Shown here one piece after another: positions 28,883 through 38,053 of a stretch of DNA of 64,000 bases. The DNA is taken from contig BFBT01000001.1 in NCBI GenBank assembly GCA_003112755.1, positions 1,736,001 through 1,800,000 of the forward strand. The letters are read 5' to 3'. The position numbers and the translations under genes are program-made. The stretch comes from Lawsonibacter asaccharolyticus. Its GTDB lineage: Bacteria; Bacillota; Clostridia; Oscillospirales; Oscillospiraceae. The notes beneath the pieces are model-generated. The model was not told the origin of the DNA, ran no database searches, and saw nothing but the letters and a program-made list of their open reading frames with translations. How positions within the stretch are numbered: the first letter of the stretch is position 1; each line of letters opens with the position of its first letter.

Positions 28883-28917
28883 TAAAAAAGCGCCGGAGCA
28901 AAGCGGACTTTGCTCCG
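28883..28917 (-). terminator. Terminator of the minus-strand tRNA array
   Basis: CGGAGCAAAG and CTTTGCTCCG pair with loop TCCG; on the minus strand GCGCTTTTTT follows. Located just past the last tRNA. Confidence 0.8.
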
Positions 28918-28920
28918 ACG

Positions 28921-28996
28921 TGGTGACCCAGCGGAGATTCGAACTCCGGACACCCTGCTTAAAAGGCAGGTGCTCTGCCGACTGAGCTACTGGGTC
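28921..28996 (-). tRNA. tRNA-Lys (TTT)
   Basis: 76 nt with encoded CCA. Acceptor GACCCAG/CTGGGTC; anticodon stem CCTGC/GCAGG around CTTTTAA. Last of five tRNAs in the array. Confidence 0.95.
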
Positions 28997-29063
28997 ATGA
29001 AATCAATCAAACGAAAAACAGGACTGCCTCCGCAACTGCCGGACCAGAAAACACAGAAAAAAG

Positions 29064-29138
29064 TGGCAGGGATGGCTGGACTCGAACCAGCGAGTGAGGG
29101 AGTCAAAGTCCCTTGCCTTACCACTTGGCTACACCCCT
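29064..29138 (-). tRNA. tRNA-Gln (TTG)
   Basis: 75 nt with encoded CCA. Acceptor AGGGGTG/CATCCCT, anticodon stem AGGGA/TCCCT around CTTTGAC. Confidence 0.93.
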
Positions 29139-29225
29139 GTATCTCCTGTATCTCCGTCAGATGGGGAGAAATTGAAAAGGCAAGGACCGGAGCCGACGCT
29201 CCGGCCCTTACGCCTTGAGGTCATA

Positions 29226-29303
29226 TGGGGTGGGTAAAGGGACTCGAACCCTCGACCCTCGGAACCACAATCCGATGCTCTAACCAACTGAGCTACACCC
29301 ACC
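29226..29303 (-). tRNA. tRNA-His (GTG)
   Basis: 78 nt with encoded CCA. Anticodon stem TCGGA/TCCGA around TTGTGGT. The additional 5' G opposite C73 that marks histidine tRNAs is encoded (first base at 29303). Confidence 0.93.
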
Positions 29304-29329
29304 ATATAACAGCGACAGCAGAGGGAAGA

Positions 29330-29406
<77 letters not shown>

Positions 29407-29409
29407 ATA

Positions 29410-29483
29410 TGGAGCGGGTGATGGGAATCGAACCCACGCGACCAGCTTGGAAGGCTGGGATTCTACCATTGAACTACACCCGC
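29410..29483 (-). tRNA. tRNA-Gly (TCC)
   Basis: 74 nt with encoded CCA. Acceptor GCGGGTG/CACCCGC, anticodon stem around CTTCCAA. First gene of the array, three bases from tRNA-Arg. Confidence 0.95.
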
Positions 29484-29515
29484 ATGGGCGCCTCACTCTC
29501 TGTGTCAGCTTGAAA

Positions 29516-29544
29516 ATGATACCACATGGAAGGGCGCTTGTCAA
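29516..29544 (-). promoter_or_regulatory. Promoter of the five-tRNA array
   Basis: Minus strand TTGACA (29544-29539), 17-bp spacer, TATCAT (29521-29516). Start of transcription about 25 nt before tRNA-Gly. Confidence 0.85.
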
Positions 29545-29557
29545 TCCCTTTTTTCGA

Positions 29558-29590
29558 TTTCGCCCTGCGGAGGACCTCCGCAGGGCGAAA
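29558..29590 (-). terminator. Hairpin downstream of the CorC-type gene
   Basis: TTTCGCCCTGCGGAGG and its exact complement lie around a single A, so about 14 bp pair with a 5-nt loop. It separates the hemolysin-family gene from the tRNA promoter. U-poor. Confidence 0.65.
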
Positions 29591-29596
29591 CAGGGA

Positions 29597-30931
29597 TCAC
29601 TGGGGGTGGGGAGCGGCGGGCTGGGAACGGCGGACCAGCACCCACTGGATCCGGTGGTCAGCTACCTGCTCCACCTGGAGGTCCAGGCCACCCGCCTCTA
29701 CGTGGGGACGGCTCCCATCTTCCGGAATGGTGCGGAGGCAGCTGAGCACCATCCCGCCCACGGTGTCGTAGTCCGCGTCCTCCGGGGGATCGAATCCCAG
29801 CTCTTCCGCCAGAGTGTCAACGCTGAGGCCGCCGCTGCACCGCCAGACACCGTCCTCCAGATGCTCCAGCTCCGGGGGCTCCGCCGGGTCGAACTCATCG
29901 TAGATATTGCCTACGATCTCTTCCAACAGATCCTCCAGGCTCACGACACCGGCCAATTCGCCGTACTCGTCGATGACCACCGCCAGATGTACCTTTTTGT
30001 GCTGCATATCCCGGAAGAGGTCGTCCGCAGAGAGAGTCTCCGGCACCAGGTAGGCCGGACGCATCAGCTCCCGCACAGTGCGGTGCCGGGAAGAGGCCAT
30101 ATCCAGCAGAAGATCCCGGGCGTTCAGGATGCCCAAAATATCATTGAGATCGCTGCCATAGACCGGGAAGCGGGACAGCCCGGTGGCGCGGATGACGTCC
30201 AGGACCTCGCCGGGCGGGGTGTCCACCTGAATAGCGGTGACATCGCCTACCCGGGTCATGGCGTCGCTGACCGAGAGGTCGCCGAATTCAAAGACGTTCT
30301 GGAGCAGTTCCTTCTCCTCCGCATCGATGGCTCCGTTCTCGTTACCCAGGTCGATCATCATGCGGATCTCATCCTCGGTGACCTGTTCCTCCTCGTCCTC
30401 GGTCTTCATGCGGAGCAGACGGAGCACTCCATTGGTGGACAAGGAGAGAAGGGCCACCACAGGCCGGGCGATGAAGGCAAGCGTGGAGACCACCCGGCAG
30501 GAGAGACGTGCCATCTCCAGGGACTTCTGCATGGCGATGCGTTTCGGGACCAGCTCGCCGAAGATCAGAGTAAAGTAGGAGAGGATCAGAGTGATGACGA
30601 CCACCGAGAAGGTATCCACCACGGAGATGGGGAGGGCGGTAAAGCCAAGATCCTCACAGATCCAGCGGACCAGATACTCGGAGAAGCTGTCCGCCGCAAA
30701 GGCGGAGCCGAGGAAACCGGCCAGCGTGATGCCGATCTGGATGGTGGAGAGGAAGCCGGCTGGCTGCTCCAGCATTTTCAGCAGCCTGGGAGCCAGCTTG
30801 TCCCCGCTCTCTTCCAACATCCGCAGCTTGTTTGCGTTGAGGGAGATCACCGCGATCTCGGTAGCCGCAAAAAAGGCATTGATCAGGATCAGGATGACCT
30901 GGACCAGCAGTTGTATGGCAATAGTTGACAC
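29597..30931 (-). CDS. CNNM/CorC-type hemolysin family protein
   Basis: 444 residues from a GTG at 30931 that follows GAGGAGG by eight bases; the ATG farther upstream lies near the terminator and lacks a site. Domain order: N-terminal DUF21/CNNM membrane region (about residues 1-190, four hydrophobic segments, with FFAATEIAVISLN and YFTLIFGELVPKRIAM), two CBS domains (about 200-330, for instance DAMTRVGDVTAIQVDTPPG and LMRPAYLVPETLSADDLF), then the CorC_HlyC transporter-associated domain ending with YDTVGGMVLSCLRTIPEDG. Family members are implicated in magnesium or other cation export; the hemolysin label is historic. Confidence 0.9.
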   Translation of the reverse strand: MSTIAIQLLVQVILILINAFFAATEIAVISLNANKLRMLEESGDKLAPRLLKMLEQPAGFLSTIQIGITLAGFLGSAFAADSFSEYLVRWICEDLGFTALPISVVDTFSVVVITLILSYFTLIFGELVPKRIAMQKSLEMARLSCRVVSTLAFIARPVVALLSLSTNGVLRLLRMKTEDEEEQVTEDEIRMMIDLGNENGAIDAEEKELLQNVFEFGDLSVSDAMTRVGDVTAIQVDTPPGEVLDVIRATGLSRFPVYGSDLNDILGILNARDLLLDMASSRHRTVRELMRPAYLVPETLSADDLFRDMQHKKVHLAVVIDEYGELAGVVSLEDLLEEIVGNIYDEFDPAEPPELEHLEDGVWRCSGGLSVDTLAEELGFDPPEDADYDTVGGMVLSCLRTIPEDGSRPHVEAGGLDLQVEQVADHRIQWVLVRRSQPAAPHPQ

Positions 30932-30966
30932 GGATCGTTCCTCCTCAAAATTGGACATCAGGATGC

Positions 30967-31014
30967 AAAAAAGCACAGCCGGCCCTATCCTGGATAGGGC
31001 AGCTGTGCTTTTTT
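30967..31014. terminator. Bidirectional terminator between pyrB and the CorC-type gene
   Basis: AAAAAAGCACAGC and an inner CCCTATCC pair with GGATAGGG and GCTGTGCTTTTTT. U runs occur on both strands. The stretch 31015-31219 between it and pyrB holds no gene. Confidence 0.85.
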
Positions 31015-31219
31015 ACAGTAATAAATCGGGTCGGGCGCAGTCGCTGTCTGTGTCCATAAACGCGGATAACTCCTTCGAGCCGGTCCGACCCCGAATGGGA
31101 GCGGCCGGCGATCCTTTCCCGCTGAGGGGCGGGATGATAAAAAGGATAAAGGAAAGAGGGGCCTGCGTCAAGAGAAAAGAGGCGGAATTAACGGCATTTT
31201 TACAGGGAGAGATCAAATC

Positions 31220-32281
31220 TTAGCAAAGAGCGGCGTCACAGAAGCCGCAGCAGTCCACGCCGCCGATTTTTTTGACCAGAGGCGGGAGATAGTGCTCGGT
31301 CTGGGTGATGCAGCGGGGGTTGGTACAGACGGGCTTGGTTCCGATCTCCACAGCGGGAGGAGCGTCATCCCGGGGTTGGAGGGCCAGATGCTCCAGAAGG
31401 GCCATCCGGGCAAACATCCCGTAGCGGGCCTGCTGGAAATAGACGGCCCGGGGATCGTCATCCACGTCGATGGAGATCTCATCCACCCGGGGGAGGGGAT
31501 GCATCACCAGCATGCTGGGCTTGGCCCGTTCTAGCTTGCGCCGGGTGAGGATATAGATTCCCTTGTTGCGCTCATACTCCAGGGGGTCTACAAACCGCTC
31601 CCGCTGGATGCGGGTCATGTAGAGGACATCCAGCTGGGGGATGACGGACTCCAGACCGGTGACCTCGGTGAACCACATATTGTTCTCACGCATGAAGACC
31701 CGCATATATTCGGGAACGGCCAGATCCCGGGGAGAGATGAGGAAAAACTTGATATCCCGGAACTTGGCCATGGCCTTGATGAGGGAGTGTACCGTGCGTC
31801 CGTTCTTCAGGTCGCCGCACAGGCCGAGAGAGAGGCCGTCTACGCCCCCCCGCAGGCGGGTGATGGTGGTCAGATCAGCCATGGTCTGGGTGGGGTGCAT
31901 GTGGCCGCCGTCGCCGGCATTGACCACGGGGACGGCGGAGTAGAGGGAGGCGGCCTTGGCCGAGCCCTCCCAAGGGGTGCGCATCACCACTACATCGGCG
32001 TAGCCGGAGACCATCTTGATGGTGTCCTTCAGGGTCTCTCCCTTGGCAACGGAAGAGGAGTTAGGATCGGCGAAGCCGAACACCGTCCCGCCCAGGCGCA
32101 GCATGGCGGTCTGGAAGGAGAAGTTGGTGCGGGTGGAGGGCTCGTAAAACAGATTGCACGACACCCGGCCCTTACACACGTCCACAAATTGGGATGGGTC
32201 ATCCATGATCTGGCTGGCCCGGGCATACAGGGCGTCCCACTCATGGCGGGGCAGGTCCCCAAAATCGATCAAATGACGCAT
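31220..32281 (-). CDS. pyrB: Aspartate carbamoyltransferase with PyrI-like zinc tail
   Basis: 353 residues, about 45 more than usual for PyrB. Catalyses carbamoyl phosphate plus aspartate to carbamoyl aspartate in pyrimidine synthesis. Catalytic motifs: FYEPSTRTNFSF near residue 45 and HPLPRVDEI near 265. The extra C-terminal part has CTNPRCITQTEHYLPPLVKK and later DCCGFC; the C-x4-C and C-x2-C spacing is that of the zinc domain of the regulatory chain PyrI, yet the allosteric nucleotide-binding domain is missing. ATG at 32281 is chosen for the conserved MRHLIDF start and a GGAG nearby. Possible promoter on the minus strand: TTGCGG, 17 bp, TAGGAT (about 32360-32320). Confidence 0.9.
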   Translation of the reverse strand: MRHLIDFGDLPRHEWDALYARASQIMDDPSQFVDVCKGRVSCNLFYEPSTRTNFSFQTAMLRLGGTVFGFADPNSSSVAKGETLKDTIKMVSGYADVVVMRTPWEGSAKAASLYSAVPVVNAGDGGHMHPTQTMADLTTITRLRGGVDGLSLGLCGDLKNGRTVHSLIKAMAKFRDIKFFLISPRDLAVPEYMRVFMRENNMWFTEVTGLESVIPQLDVLYMTRIQRERFVDPLEYERNKGIYILTRRKLERAKPSMLVMHPLPRVDEISIDVDDDPRAVYFQQARYGMFARMALLEHLALQPRDDAPPAVEIGTKPVCTNPRCITQTEHYLPPLVKKIGGVDCCGFCDAALC

Positions 32282-32517
32282 CGCGCTCCACTCTCCTATC
32301 ATCCGTATTCTTCGAGTAATCCTACCACAAACCGCCCTTTTCCGCAAGGCATCATGGAAAAGTCTGCCCCACTTTTTCCAAGGATGGACTCAGCTTCCGG
32401 GAAAACAGACCGCAGGCAGAAAAAGGCCCGGGACCTGGCCGTTAATGACAAAATTTGCCCGCATGAAAGCCACTCATTTTCGCTACCCTATGTAGCAGAG
32501 AAATGGAGGGCTGACCT

Positions 32518-33063
32518 TTGATCTGGGTTTGGAACTTTATCCTATACAGCTTTTTCGGCTTCCTGCTGGAGGTGGCCTACGCCCGGGCAACTGGAGGGCG
32601 GGGGGACCGAAAAAGCCTGCTTGTGCTCCCGCTGTGCCCGGTGTACGGCGTGGGAGCCTGCCTGATCCTGCTGCTCCCGCGGACTGTCATCCAGAATCCC
32701 TTTACGCTGTTCCTGCTGGGGGGCCTGGCGGCCACGGCGGCGGAATATGGGATGGCAATTTTGTACGAGCGGGGACTGGGCGTCTCCTTCTGGGATTATA
32801 CCGGCCTGCCGGGCAGCATCCAGGGGAAGATATGCCTCCCCTTTTCCCTGGCCTGGGGGGCGCTGGCCCTCCCACTCATCTACTTCGTCCATCCGGCGGT
32901 GGCGCGGCTGACCGCCCTGATCCCGCCTGGAGTGACCTGGACGGCGGCCGCCACGGTGGCAGCGGACATGGCGGTGTCTGGGGTGCTGATGAAGGTGACT
33001 GGGAACCGGGACTGTCTGCGGTGGTATCAAAAGCGGGCGGAAAAGGCCCGGGAGGGTGGTTGA
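32518..33063 (+). CDS. CmpB-family (putative ABC-transporter type IV) membrane protein
   Basis: 181 residues with five or so hydrophobic helices. The opening IWVWNFILYSFFGFLLEVAY and the mid segment FWDYTGLPGSIQGKICLPFS followed by LAWG are characteristic of the CmpB membrane family of Firmicutes, whose function is poorly known. The start is a TTG at 32518, eight bases after TGGAGGG; no ATG is available in this part of the frame. Followed 77 bp later by a very small gene in the same orientation. Confidence 0.75.
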   Translation: MIWVWNFILYSFFGFLLEVAYARATGGRGDRKSLLVLPLCPVYGVGACLILLLPRTVIQNPFTLFLLGGLAATAAEYGMAILYERGLGVSFWDYTGLPGSIQGKICLPFSLAWGALALPLIYFVHPAVARLTALIPPGVTWTAAATVAADMAVSGVLMKVTGNRDCLRWYQKRAEKAREGG

Positions 33064-33140
33064 CAGCCCCCTGAGAAACCGGTACACTGAAGCTGACCGC
33101 GGCAAGCGGGATCGGAGCTGGAAGGACTGGAGGGCCGGAA

Positions 33141-33305
33141 ATGGAGGCAATTTACTATACTGTGAGCAATATTAATGGAGATTATGCCGAACTGGTATCG
33201 GATGATGGGCAGAAACACTCCCTGACCATGTTTCTGCTCCCGGAGGGGACCACGGTGGGGAGCCGGCTGAAGCTGGAGAACTTTCAATGGAGCCTGTGTG
33301 GATGA
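33141..33305 (+). CDS. 54-residue DUF3006-like protein
   Basis: A very short gene (54 residues). ATG follows GGAGG by seven bases. The protein opens MEAIYYTVSNINGDYAELVS and contains LPEGTTVGSRLKL: a small beta-rich protein similar in plan to DUF3006 (an early GDYAELV-type strand, then a strand with LLP and G-rich turn). The match is by pattern only. It stands 77 bp behind the CmpB-family gene and may be cotranscribed. Confidence 0.6.
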   Translation: MEAIYYTVSNINGDYAELVSDDGQKHSLTMFLLPEGTTVGSRLKLENFQWSLCG

Positions 33306-33478
33306 ACAGAGCGGTCCGCGGATGGACCACTCTGACTGCGGGAAAAGTCCTCGATTTGCTCGCCGCAGCCCTTGCTCTGCAAGGGCTAGGGGATGTGATC
33401 CCATTCCAGGCGGGCTGCCGCCCCCTCGAGCTCTCCCGTCTGATCCTGAAACATCTGCCACGGGAAAAAGGGGATTCG
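33306..33478. other. Unassigned intergenic stretch with nested hairpins
   Basis: No gene that can be supported. Holds AGCCCTTGC/GCAAGGGCT (9-bp stem) and GGTCC..GGACC near the start. The composition differs from neighbouring coding DNA and it directly abuts the 22-bp palindrome at 33479-33525; the two may form one intergenic element. Confidence 0.35.
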
Positions 33479-33525
33479 AAATATACAGGGCCGCGGATGC
33501 ACAGCATCCGCGGCCCTGTATATTT
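33479..33525. repeat. 22-bp perfect palindrome, likely shared terminator
   Basis: Positions 33479-33500 and 33504-33525 are exact inverted repeats with an ACA loop. The arm reads AAATATACAGGGCC and then GCGGATGC. It lies between convergent genes and would serve as terminator on both strands, although U runs are short. Confidence 0.65.
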
Positions 33526-33539
33526 GACGGGAAAAAGGA

Positions 33540-34880
33540 TCACTTATTGCTCCTGCGCCAGATGTGCATTTTTTCGGCGTCGGCAATGAGCTGCTCCCGG
33601 AAGTCGGGGTGGGCGATGGAGATGATGGCCTCCGCCCGCTCCCAGGTGGACAGGCCCTTCAGATTGATCATGCCGTACTCCGTGACCACATAGTGGCCGC
33701 AGGAGCGGGGGTCGGTGCAGATGGAGCCCTGGGTCAGGGTGGGGACGATGCGGCTCTTGACAGTACCGTCCTTGCCGGTGACGGTGGAGGACATGCAGAT
33801 GAAGCTTTTGCCGCCGTTGGACAGGTAGGCGCCCATGGCGAAGTCCAGCTGGCCGCCGGTGCCGGAGATGTGCTTGATGCCGGCGGACTCGGCGTTGATC
33901 TGGCCGAACAGGTCTATGTCGATGGCGTTGTTGATGGAGATGAAGTTGTCGATCTGAGCGATGACCCGCACATCGTTGGTGTAGTCTACCGGGGCACCCA
34001 TCACGTCGGGGTTGCGGTCGACGTAGTCATAGAGCTTCTGGGAGCCGGCGGCAAAGGCGAAGACCTGGCGGCCCTTGTCAAGGGCCTTGTGCCGGCCGGT
34101 GATCTTGCCGGCGGCCGCCATGTCCACGAAGCCATCCACATACATCTCCGTGTGGACAGACAGGTCCTTCAGGTCGGACTGGGCGATCATGGCGCCGATG
34201 GTGTTGGGCATGCCGCCGATGCCCAGCTGGAGGCAGGCCCCGTTGGGGATCTGGGGTACCACCAGGTTGGCCACGGCCCGGTCCACGTCGGTAGGCTCGC
34301 CGCCTGCGCCCAGCTGAGCCACGGGGGGATTGTCCCCCTCCACGACATAGGTCACGTCCTGGATGTTGATCTCGGTGCCGGTGAGGCCGTACACCCAGGG
34401 CATATTCTCGTTGACCTCCACGATAATGCACTTGGCACGGGACATCAGGTCGGCCAGGTGGGAGGCCGCCAGGCCGAAGTTGAAGTTGCCATGGGCATCC
34501 ATGGGGGTGGTCTGGAGCATCACCACGTCCACAGGGGCCAGATTCTCCCGGTAGAAGCGGGGCAGCTCGGAGTAGCGCATGGGACTGAAGTAGCCCATGC
34601 CCTTGGTGATGATCTTGCGGTCGATGCCGCTGCAGTGCCAGGAGTGCCAGGTGAAGTGGTCGCCGGCGTCCTCCGCCTTGGCGATCTCGGGCATCCACAT
34701 GGTGACGCCGCCCCGGACCTTTACATCGGTGAGCTCATCCCTGCGGGCGGCGAGAGCCTTGTCCAGGGCAATGGGATGGTTGGTGCACCAGGTGTAGTCC
34801 ACCCAGTCGCCGGATCTGACCACCTTGACGGCCTCCTCGGCCGTGGTCAGCTTCTGCTGGTACATTGCTTGATAATCCAT
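33540..34880 (-). CDS. Butyryl-CoA:acetate CoA-transferase-like enzyme
   Basis: 446 residues, the length of butyryl-CoA:acetate CoA-transferase (But) and 4-hydroxybutyrate CoA-transferase, both in the acetyl-CoA hydrolase/transferase family. Reaction: exchange of CoA between butyryl-CoA and acetate, the final step of butyrate formation in gut Clostridia. Seen: [20 protein letters not shown] with the catalytic glutamate, [16 protein letters not shown], and [20 protein letters not shown] near the end. GGAGG precedes the ATG. The gene is alone, followed by the 22-bp palindrome. Choosing between butyrate and 4-hydroxybutyrate specificity needs comparison with characterised enzymes. Confidence 0.82.
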   Translation of the reverse strand: MDYQAMYQQKLTTAEEAVKVVRSGDWVDYTWCTNHPIALDKALAARRDELTDVKVRGGVTMWMPEIAKAEDAGDHFTWHSWHCSGIDRKIITKGMGYFSPMRYSELPRFYRENLAPVDVVMLQTTPMDAHGNFNFGLAASHLADLMSRAKCIIVEVNENMPWVYGLTGTEINIQDVTYVVEGDNPPVAQLGAGGEPTDVDRAVANLVVPQIPNGACLQLGIGGMPNTIGAMIAQSDLKDLSVHTEMYVDGFVDMAAAGKITGRHKALDKGRQVFAFAAGSQKLYDYVDRNPDVMGAPVDYTNDVRVIAQIDNFISINNAIDIDLFGQINAESAGIKHISGTGGQLDFAMGAYLSNGGKSFICMSSTVTGKDGTVKSRIVPTLTQGSICTDPRSCGHYVVTEYGMINLKGLSTWERAEAIISIAHPDFREQLIADAEKMHIWRRSNK

Positions 34881-34912
34881 GAAATAACCTCCAAACTCAT
34901 CTGTATTTGCGG

Positions 34913-36745
34913 TCAGATATCCAGGTAATAGGGCTTCATCAAGCTTTCCTGCTCGGTGGAGTCCTTGGGATGTCCGGTGGGACGGGGCGGGTCCTGGAAG
35001 GAGCGGCGGCGGTCCTGCCCGCGGCCCTGGGAGGACTTTTTATGCTTGGACGGCGCCGGCTTCCGGCTCTCCGCCTGGGGGGCGGTGTGGGCAGAGCGGC
35101 CCTTCTGGCCCTCGCTCTTCTGGCGGGGCTGAGCGGCCTGTCCAGCAGAGCGCTTTCGGGGGCGCCCGTGCTCCTCCCTGGAGGATACCGGGGAGAGAGT
35201 CAGCCGGCGGGGAGCCAGCAGACGGGCAGTGGCGTCCATGATCCGGTCCCCAGCCAGGGGGTCGGGGCGGTCGAACTCAGTGCAGGGCATGGCGCTGCCC
35301 GTCTCCAGGCGGGTGCCGGGCCGGGTCAGCTTGGGGCGGGCGGGAGCCTGAGCGGGCAGCGGGGACTCCGCCGGGGCGGCGGGCGCCTCCCCCTTGGACT
35401 TGCTCCGCCTGCGGCGGCGCTTCTTCTTCTCTCCGCCCTCCACCGTGGCCTCTGGGGACGGGGCAGAAGCCTGAGCGGACTTCTCCTGTTTCTCCTGAGC
35501 TGCGGCCTGGCGGGCGGCCTCCCGCTCCCGGCGCAGCTCACGGGCGGCGGCTCGGGCCTCGGCGTCCTCCTCATTGATAGTGCGGCCGTTCTTATCCTTT
35601 TTGGGAAGCTCGAAGACCTGCATGGGCCAGGGGTGCTCCTCTACCACGGGGATGGAGCGGTGGGTCAGCTTTTCGATCTCCCGGAGCAGAGGTTTCTCGG
35701 AGAAGTCGCAGAAGGCGATAGCCTCGCCGCCACGGCCCGCCCGTCCGGTCCGGCCGATTCGGTGGACATAGGTCTCAGGCACCTCGGGCAGATTGTAGTT
35801 GAAGACATGGGACAGCTCTTCGATGTCCAGCCCCCGGGCGGCGATGTCAGTGGCCACCAGGGCCTGGAGTTTCCCGGCCCTGAAGTCGGCCAGGGCCTGC
35901 TGGCGGGCGGTCTGGCTCTTGTTGCCGTGGATGGCGGCGGCGGTGATCCCGTACTTGCTCAGCTCCCGGGCCACCTTGTTGGCCCCGTGCTTGGTGCGGG
36001 TAAAGACCAGGGCGTTTTTCACCGCCAGCTCCTGGATCAGCTGGGCCAGCAGCCGGGTCTTATTGCCCTTGTCCACGAAGTACACCGACTGCCGGATAGC
36101 CTCCACAGGGGAGGAGACCGGGTCCACCGCCACCCGGACAGGGGAGCGGAGGAGAGAGTTGACCAGATCGGCGATCTCCGGCGGCATGGTGGCAGAGAAG
36201 AGCATGGTCTGCTTCCGGGCGGGCAGCCACTTCAGGATCTTCTTCACGTCGTGGATGAAGCCCATGTCCAGCATGCGGTCGGCCTCGTCCAGCACGAAGA
36301 TCTCCAGCTGCTCCAGATGGACGAACCCCTGGTCGTGGAGGTCCATCAGCCGGCCGGGGGTGGCCACCAGGATGTCCACCCCCCGGTTGAGGGCCTCCAC
36401 CTGGGGGTTCTGGCCCACACCGCCGAAGATGACAGCGTGGCGCAGGGACAGATGGCTGCCATAGGCCTGGAAGCTGTCACCGATCTGGATGGCCAGTTCC
36501 CGGGTGGGGGTGAGGATCAGGGCGCGGATGGGGCGGCCCTTCACCGGGGCGGCACTGAGCCGCTGAAGGATGGGGGCGGCAAAGGCGCAGGTCTTGCCTG
36601 TGCCGGTCTGGGCACAGCCCAGCACGTCACGCCCTTCCAGGGCAGGGGGGATGGCCTTCTCCTGAATGGGGGACGGCCGGGTGTAGCCCTGTTCCTCCAG
36701 GGCGGAGAGGATGGGGGCGATGAGCCCTAAGTCGCGAAATGTCAT
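34913..36745 (-). CDS. DEAD-box RNA helicase (RhlE/CshA type)
   Basis: 610 residues. Helicase core in residues 1-370: AQTGTGKT (motif I), PTRELAIQ (Ia), DEAD in [11 protein letters not shown] (II), SAT in LFSATMP (III), and [15 protein letters not shown] (VI). The remaining about 230 residues form a low-complexity, basic and Ala/Glu/Pro-rich tail with a [14 protein letters not shown] patch, probably an RNA-binding, disordered region. Such helicases remodel ribosomal and messenger RNA, especially in the cold. AAGGAAGAG precedes the ATG. Lies 32 bp upstream of the CoA-transferase gene with no functional relation apparent. Confidence 0.92.
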   Translation of the reverse strand: MTFRDLGLIAPILSALEEQGYTRPSPIQEKAIPPALEGRDVLGCAQTGTGKTCAFAAPILQRLSAAPVKGRPIRALILTPTRELAIQIGDSFQAYGSHLSLRHAVIFGGVGQNPQVEALNRGVDILVATPGRLMDLHDQGFVHLEQLEIFVLDEADRMLDMGFIHDVKKILKWLPARKQTMLFSATMPPEIADLVNSLLRSPVRVAVDPVSSPVEAIRQSVYFVDKGNKTRLLAQLIQELAVKNALVFTRTKHGANKVARELSKYGITAAAIHGNKSQTARQQALADFRAGKLQALVATDIAARGLDIEELSHVFNYNLPEVPETYVHRIGRTGRAGRGGEAIAFCDFSEKPLLREIEKLTHRSIPVVEEHPWPMQVFELPKKDKNGRTINEEDAEARAAARELRREREAARQAAAQEKQEKSAQASAPSPEATVEGGEKKKRRRRRSKSKGEAPAAPAESPLPAQAPARPKLTRPGTRLETGSAMPCTEFDRPDPLAGDRIMDATARLLAPRRLTLSPVSSREEHGRPRKRSAGQAAQPRQKSEGQKGRSAHTAPQAESRKPAPSKHKKSSQGRGQDRRRSFQDPPRPTGHPKDSTEQESLMKPYYLDI

Positions 36746-36830
36746 TCAGCTCTTCCTTTTTCGTGATCCGGGCGCGGTCAGGGCCGCGCCGGGCCCCCAT
36801 TTCCCCGGGGGCTGGGGCGGGCTGCCGGGA

Positions 36831-37337
36831 TCACCGGCGGCCGTTCAGAAGGGCCAGGACCATCTGAGTGGTCTGGGCCAAGGTCTGCCCAGGAAGGCAG
36901 TCCACCGTCAAATCGGCATAGCGCTCGTAGAGGGGGGCGCGCTGGGCCAGCACGTCCGCCAGGGTCTGCCCCGGCTCCATGGCGATCCCCCTGGTGGCCA
37001 GGTTCTGGATGCGGCTGGTCAGCTCCTCCATAGGGACCCGGAGATAGACCACGGGGCCCAGCTCCTTCAGGTGGGCCATGGTCCCCTCCCGGCAGACGGC
37101 GCTGCCCCCTGGGGCGATGACGGTGCGGCGGCAGTCCACGGTGCGGATGGCCTCCTCCTCCACCTGGAGGAAGTGCTTCACCCCGAACTGGTCCAGGATG
37201 TCCTGGAGCAGCAGGCCCTCCCGCTGCTGGATCACCAGGTCGGTGTCCAGAAAGCCGTAGCCCAAGGCTTTGGCCAGAAGAACGCCCACAGTGCTCTTGC
37301 CCGAGCCGGGCATGCCGATGAGAATGATGTTGTCCAA
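36831..37337 (-). CDS. aroK: Shikimate kinase
   Basis: 168 residues, usual size. Phosphorylates shikimate in aromatic amino acid synthesis. P-loop GMPGSGKSTVG at residues 8-18, shikimate-binding D in FLDTDLVI, and the APGGSAV loop near residue 76 are present. The start is a TTG at 37337 (LDNIILIGMPG, read as Met), with AGGTAGGA upstream. It lies upstream of the helicase gene, 85 bp apart. Other shikimate genes are not adjacent; tyrA is 13 kb away. Confidence 0.9.
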   Translation of the reverse strand: MDNIILIGMPGSGKSTVGVLLAKALGYGFLDTDLVIQQREGLLLQDILDQFGVKHFLQVEEEAIRTVDCRRTVIAPGGSAVCREGTMAHLKELGPVVYLRVPMEELTSRIQNLATRGIAMEPGQTLADVLAQRAPLYERYADLTVDCLPGQTLAQTTQMVLALLNGRR

Positions 37338-37428
37338 AGCGTGATCCTACCTCTGTACAGACTGATATCCGAATTAGTTTAACACAAAAACCCGGAAAAA
37401 GGAAGGGGAAATGTACGCCCAGCAGGAT

Positions 37429-37468
37429 AAAAACAGGAGCGGCAGCCCTGAAAGCTCAGGGCTGCCGC
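37429..37468 (-). terminator. Terminator of nrdDG
   Basis: GCGGCAGCCCTGA and TCAGGGCTGCCGC form a perfect 13-bp stem; on the minus strand TCCTGTTTTTA follows. Confidence 0.85.
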
Positions 37469-37473
37469 TGGAT

Positions 37474-37995
37474 TCAGTCCTGGGGGCTGTCCCACCAGAG
37501 GGCCTCCCCGGCCGCCAGGGACCGGGGAACATCCAAGATACGCTGGTTGGCACTGCCACGGAAACGGAGGCGGATGTCTTTCTGCTCCAGAAGGAAGGGG
37601 CCGTCCACCAGCACATCCAGCTCATGAAGAAGTTCCCGGTCCAGCGGCCCCACCCGGCCGGCGGCCAGCTCCTCGTAGAGGTAGCCGGTGTAGCACCAGA
37701 TATCCCTGCCGGGGAGCTCCTGCCGCACCCGGCGTACCAGGGAGAGCACCTCCGGCTGATTCGCCGGGGCCATGGGCTCGCCCCCCAGCAGGGTCAGCCC
37801 GCGGATATAGCCGGGGCGGAGCAGATCCAGGATGGAGCGGACCTGTTCCTCCCCGAATCCCTGGCCATATTGGAAATCCCAGGTCTCCGGATTGAAGCAG
37901 CCGGGGCAGCGATGGGGGCAGCCGGACACAAAGAGGGAGACCCGGACGCCCGGTCCGTTGGCCACGTCAATGGGGCGGATGTCGGCGTAGTTCAT
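37474..37995 (-). CDS. nrdG: Anaerobic ribonucleotide reductase activating protein
   Basis: 173 residues. Radical SAM activase that makes the glycyl radical on NrdD. CPHRCPGC at residues 26-33 binds the [4Fe-4S] cluster; LLGGEPM is the SAM-contacting GGE motif. GAGG lies close to the ATG. Downstream of nrdD by 58 bp in the same operon. Confidence 0.94.
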   Translation of the reverse strand: MNYADIRPIDVANGPGVRVSLFVSGCPHRCPGCFNPETWDFQYGQGFGEEQVRSILDLLRPGYIRGLTLLGGEPMAPANQPEVLSLVRRVRQELPGRDIWCYTGYLYEELAAGRVGPLDRELLHELDVLVDGPFLLEQKDIRLRFRGSANQRILDVPRSLAAGEALWWDSPQD

Positions 37996-38053
37996 AAAAA
38001 CCTCTTACTCATATGTATCTCCGCCCCGCAGGGCAGAGATACATCCTATATTT

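Noticed and set aside
33287..33589. 100-codon plus-strand open frame overlapping the 22-bp palindrome
   Set aside because: Runs through a terminator-like palindrome, overlaps the CoA-transferase gene end, and has no ribosome site. The 54-codon gene at 33141 explains the coding signal better.
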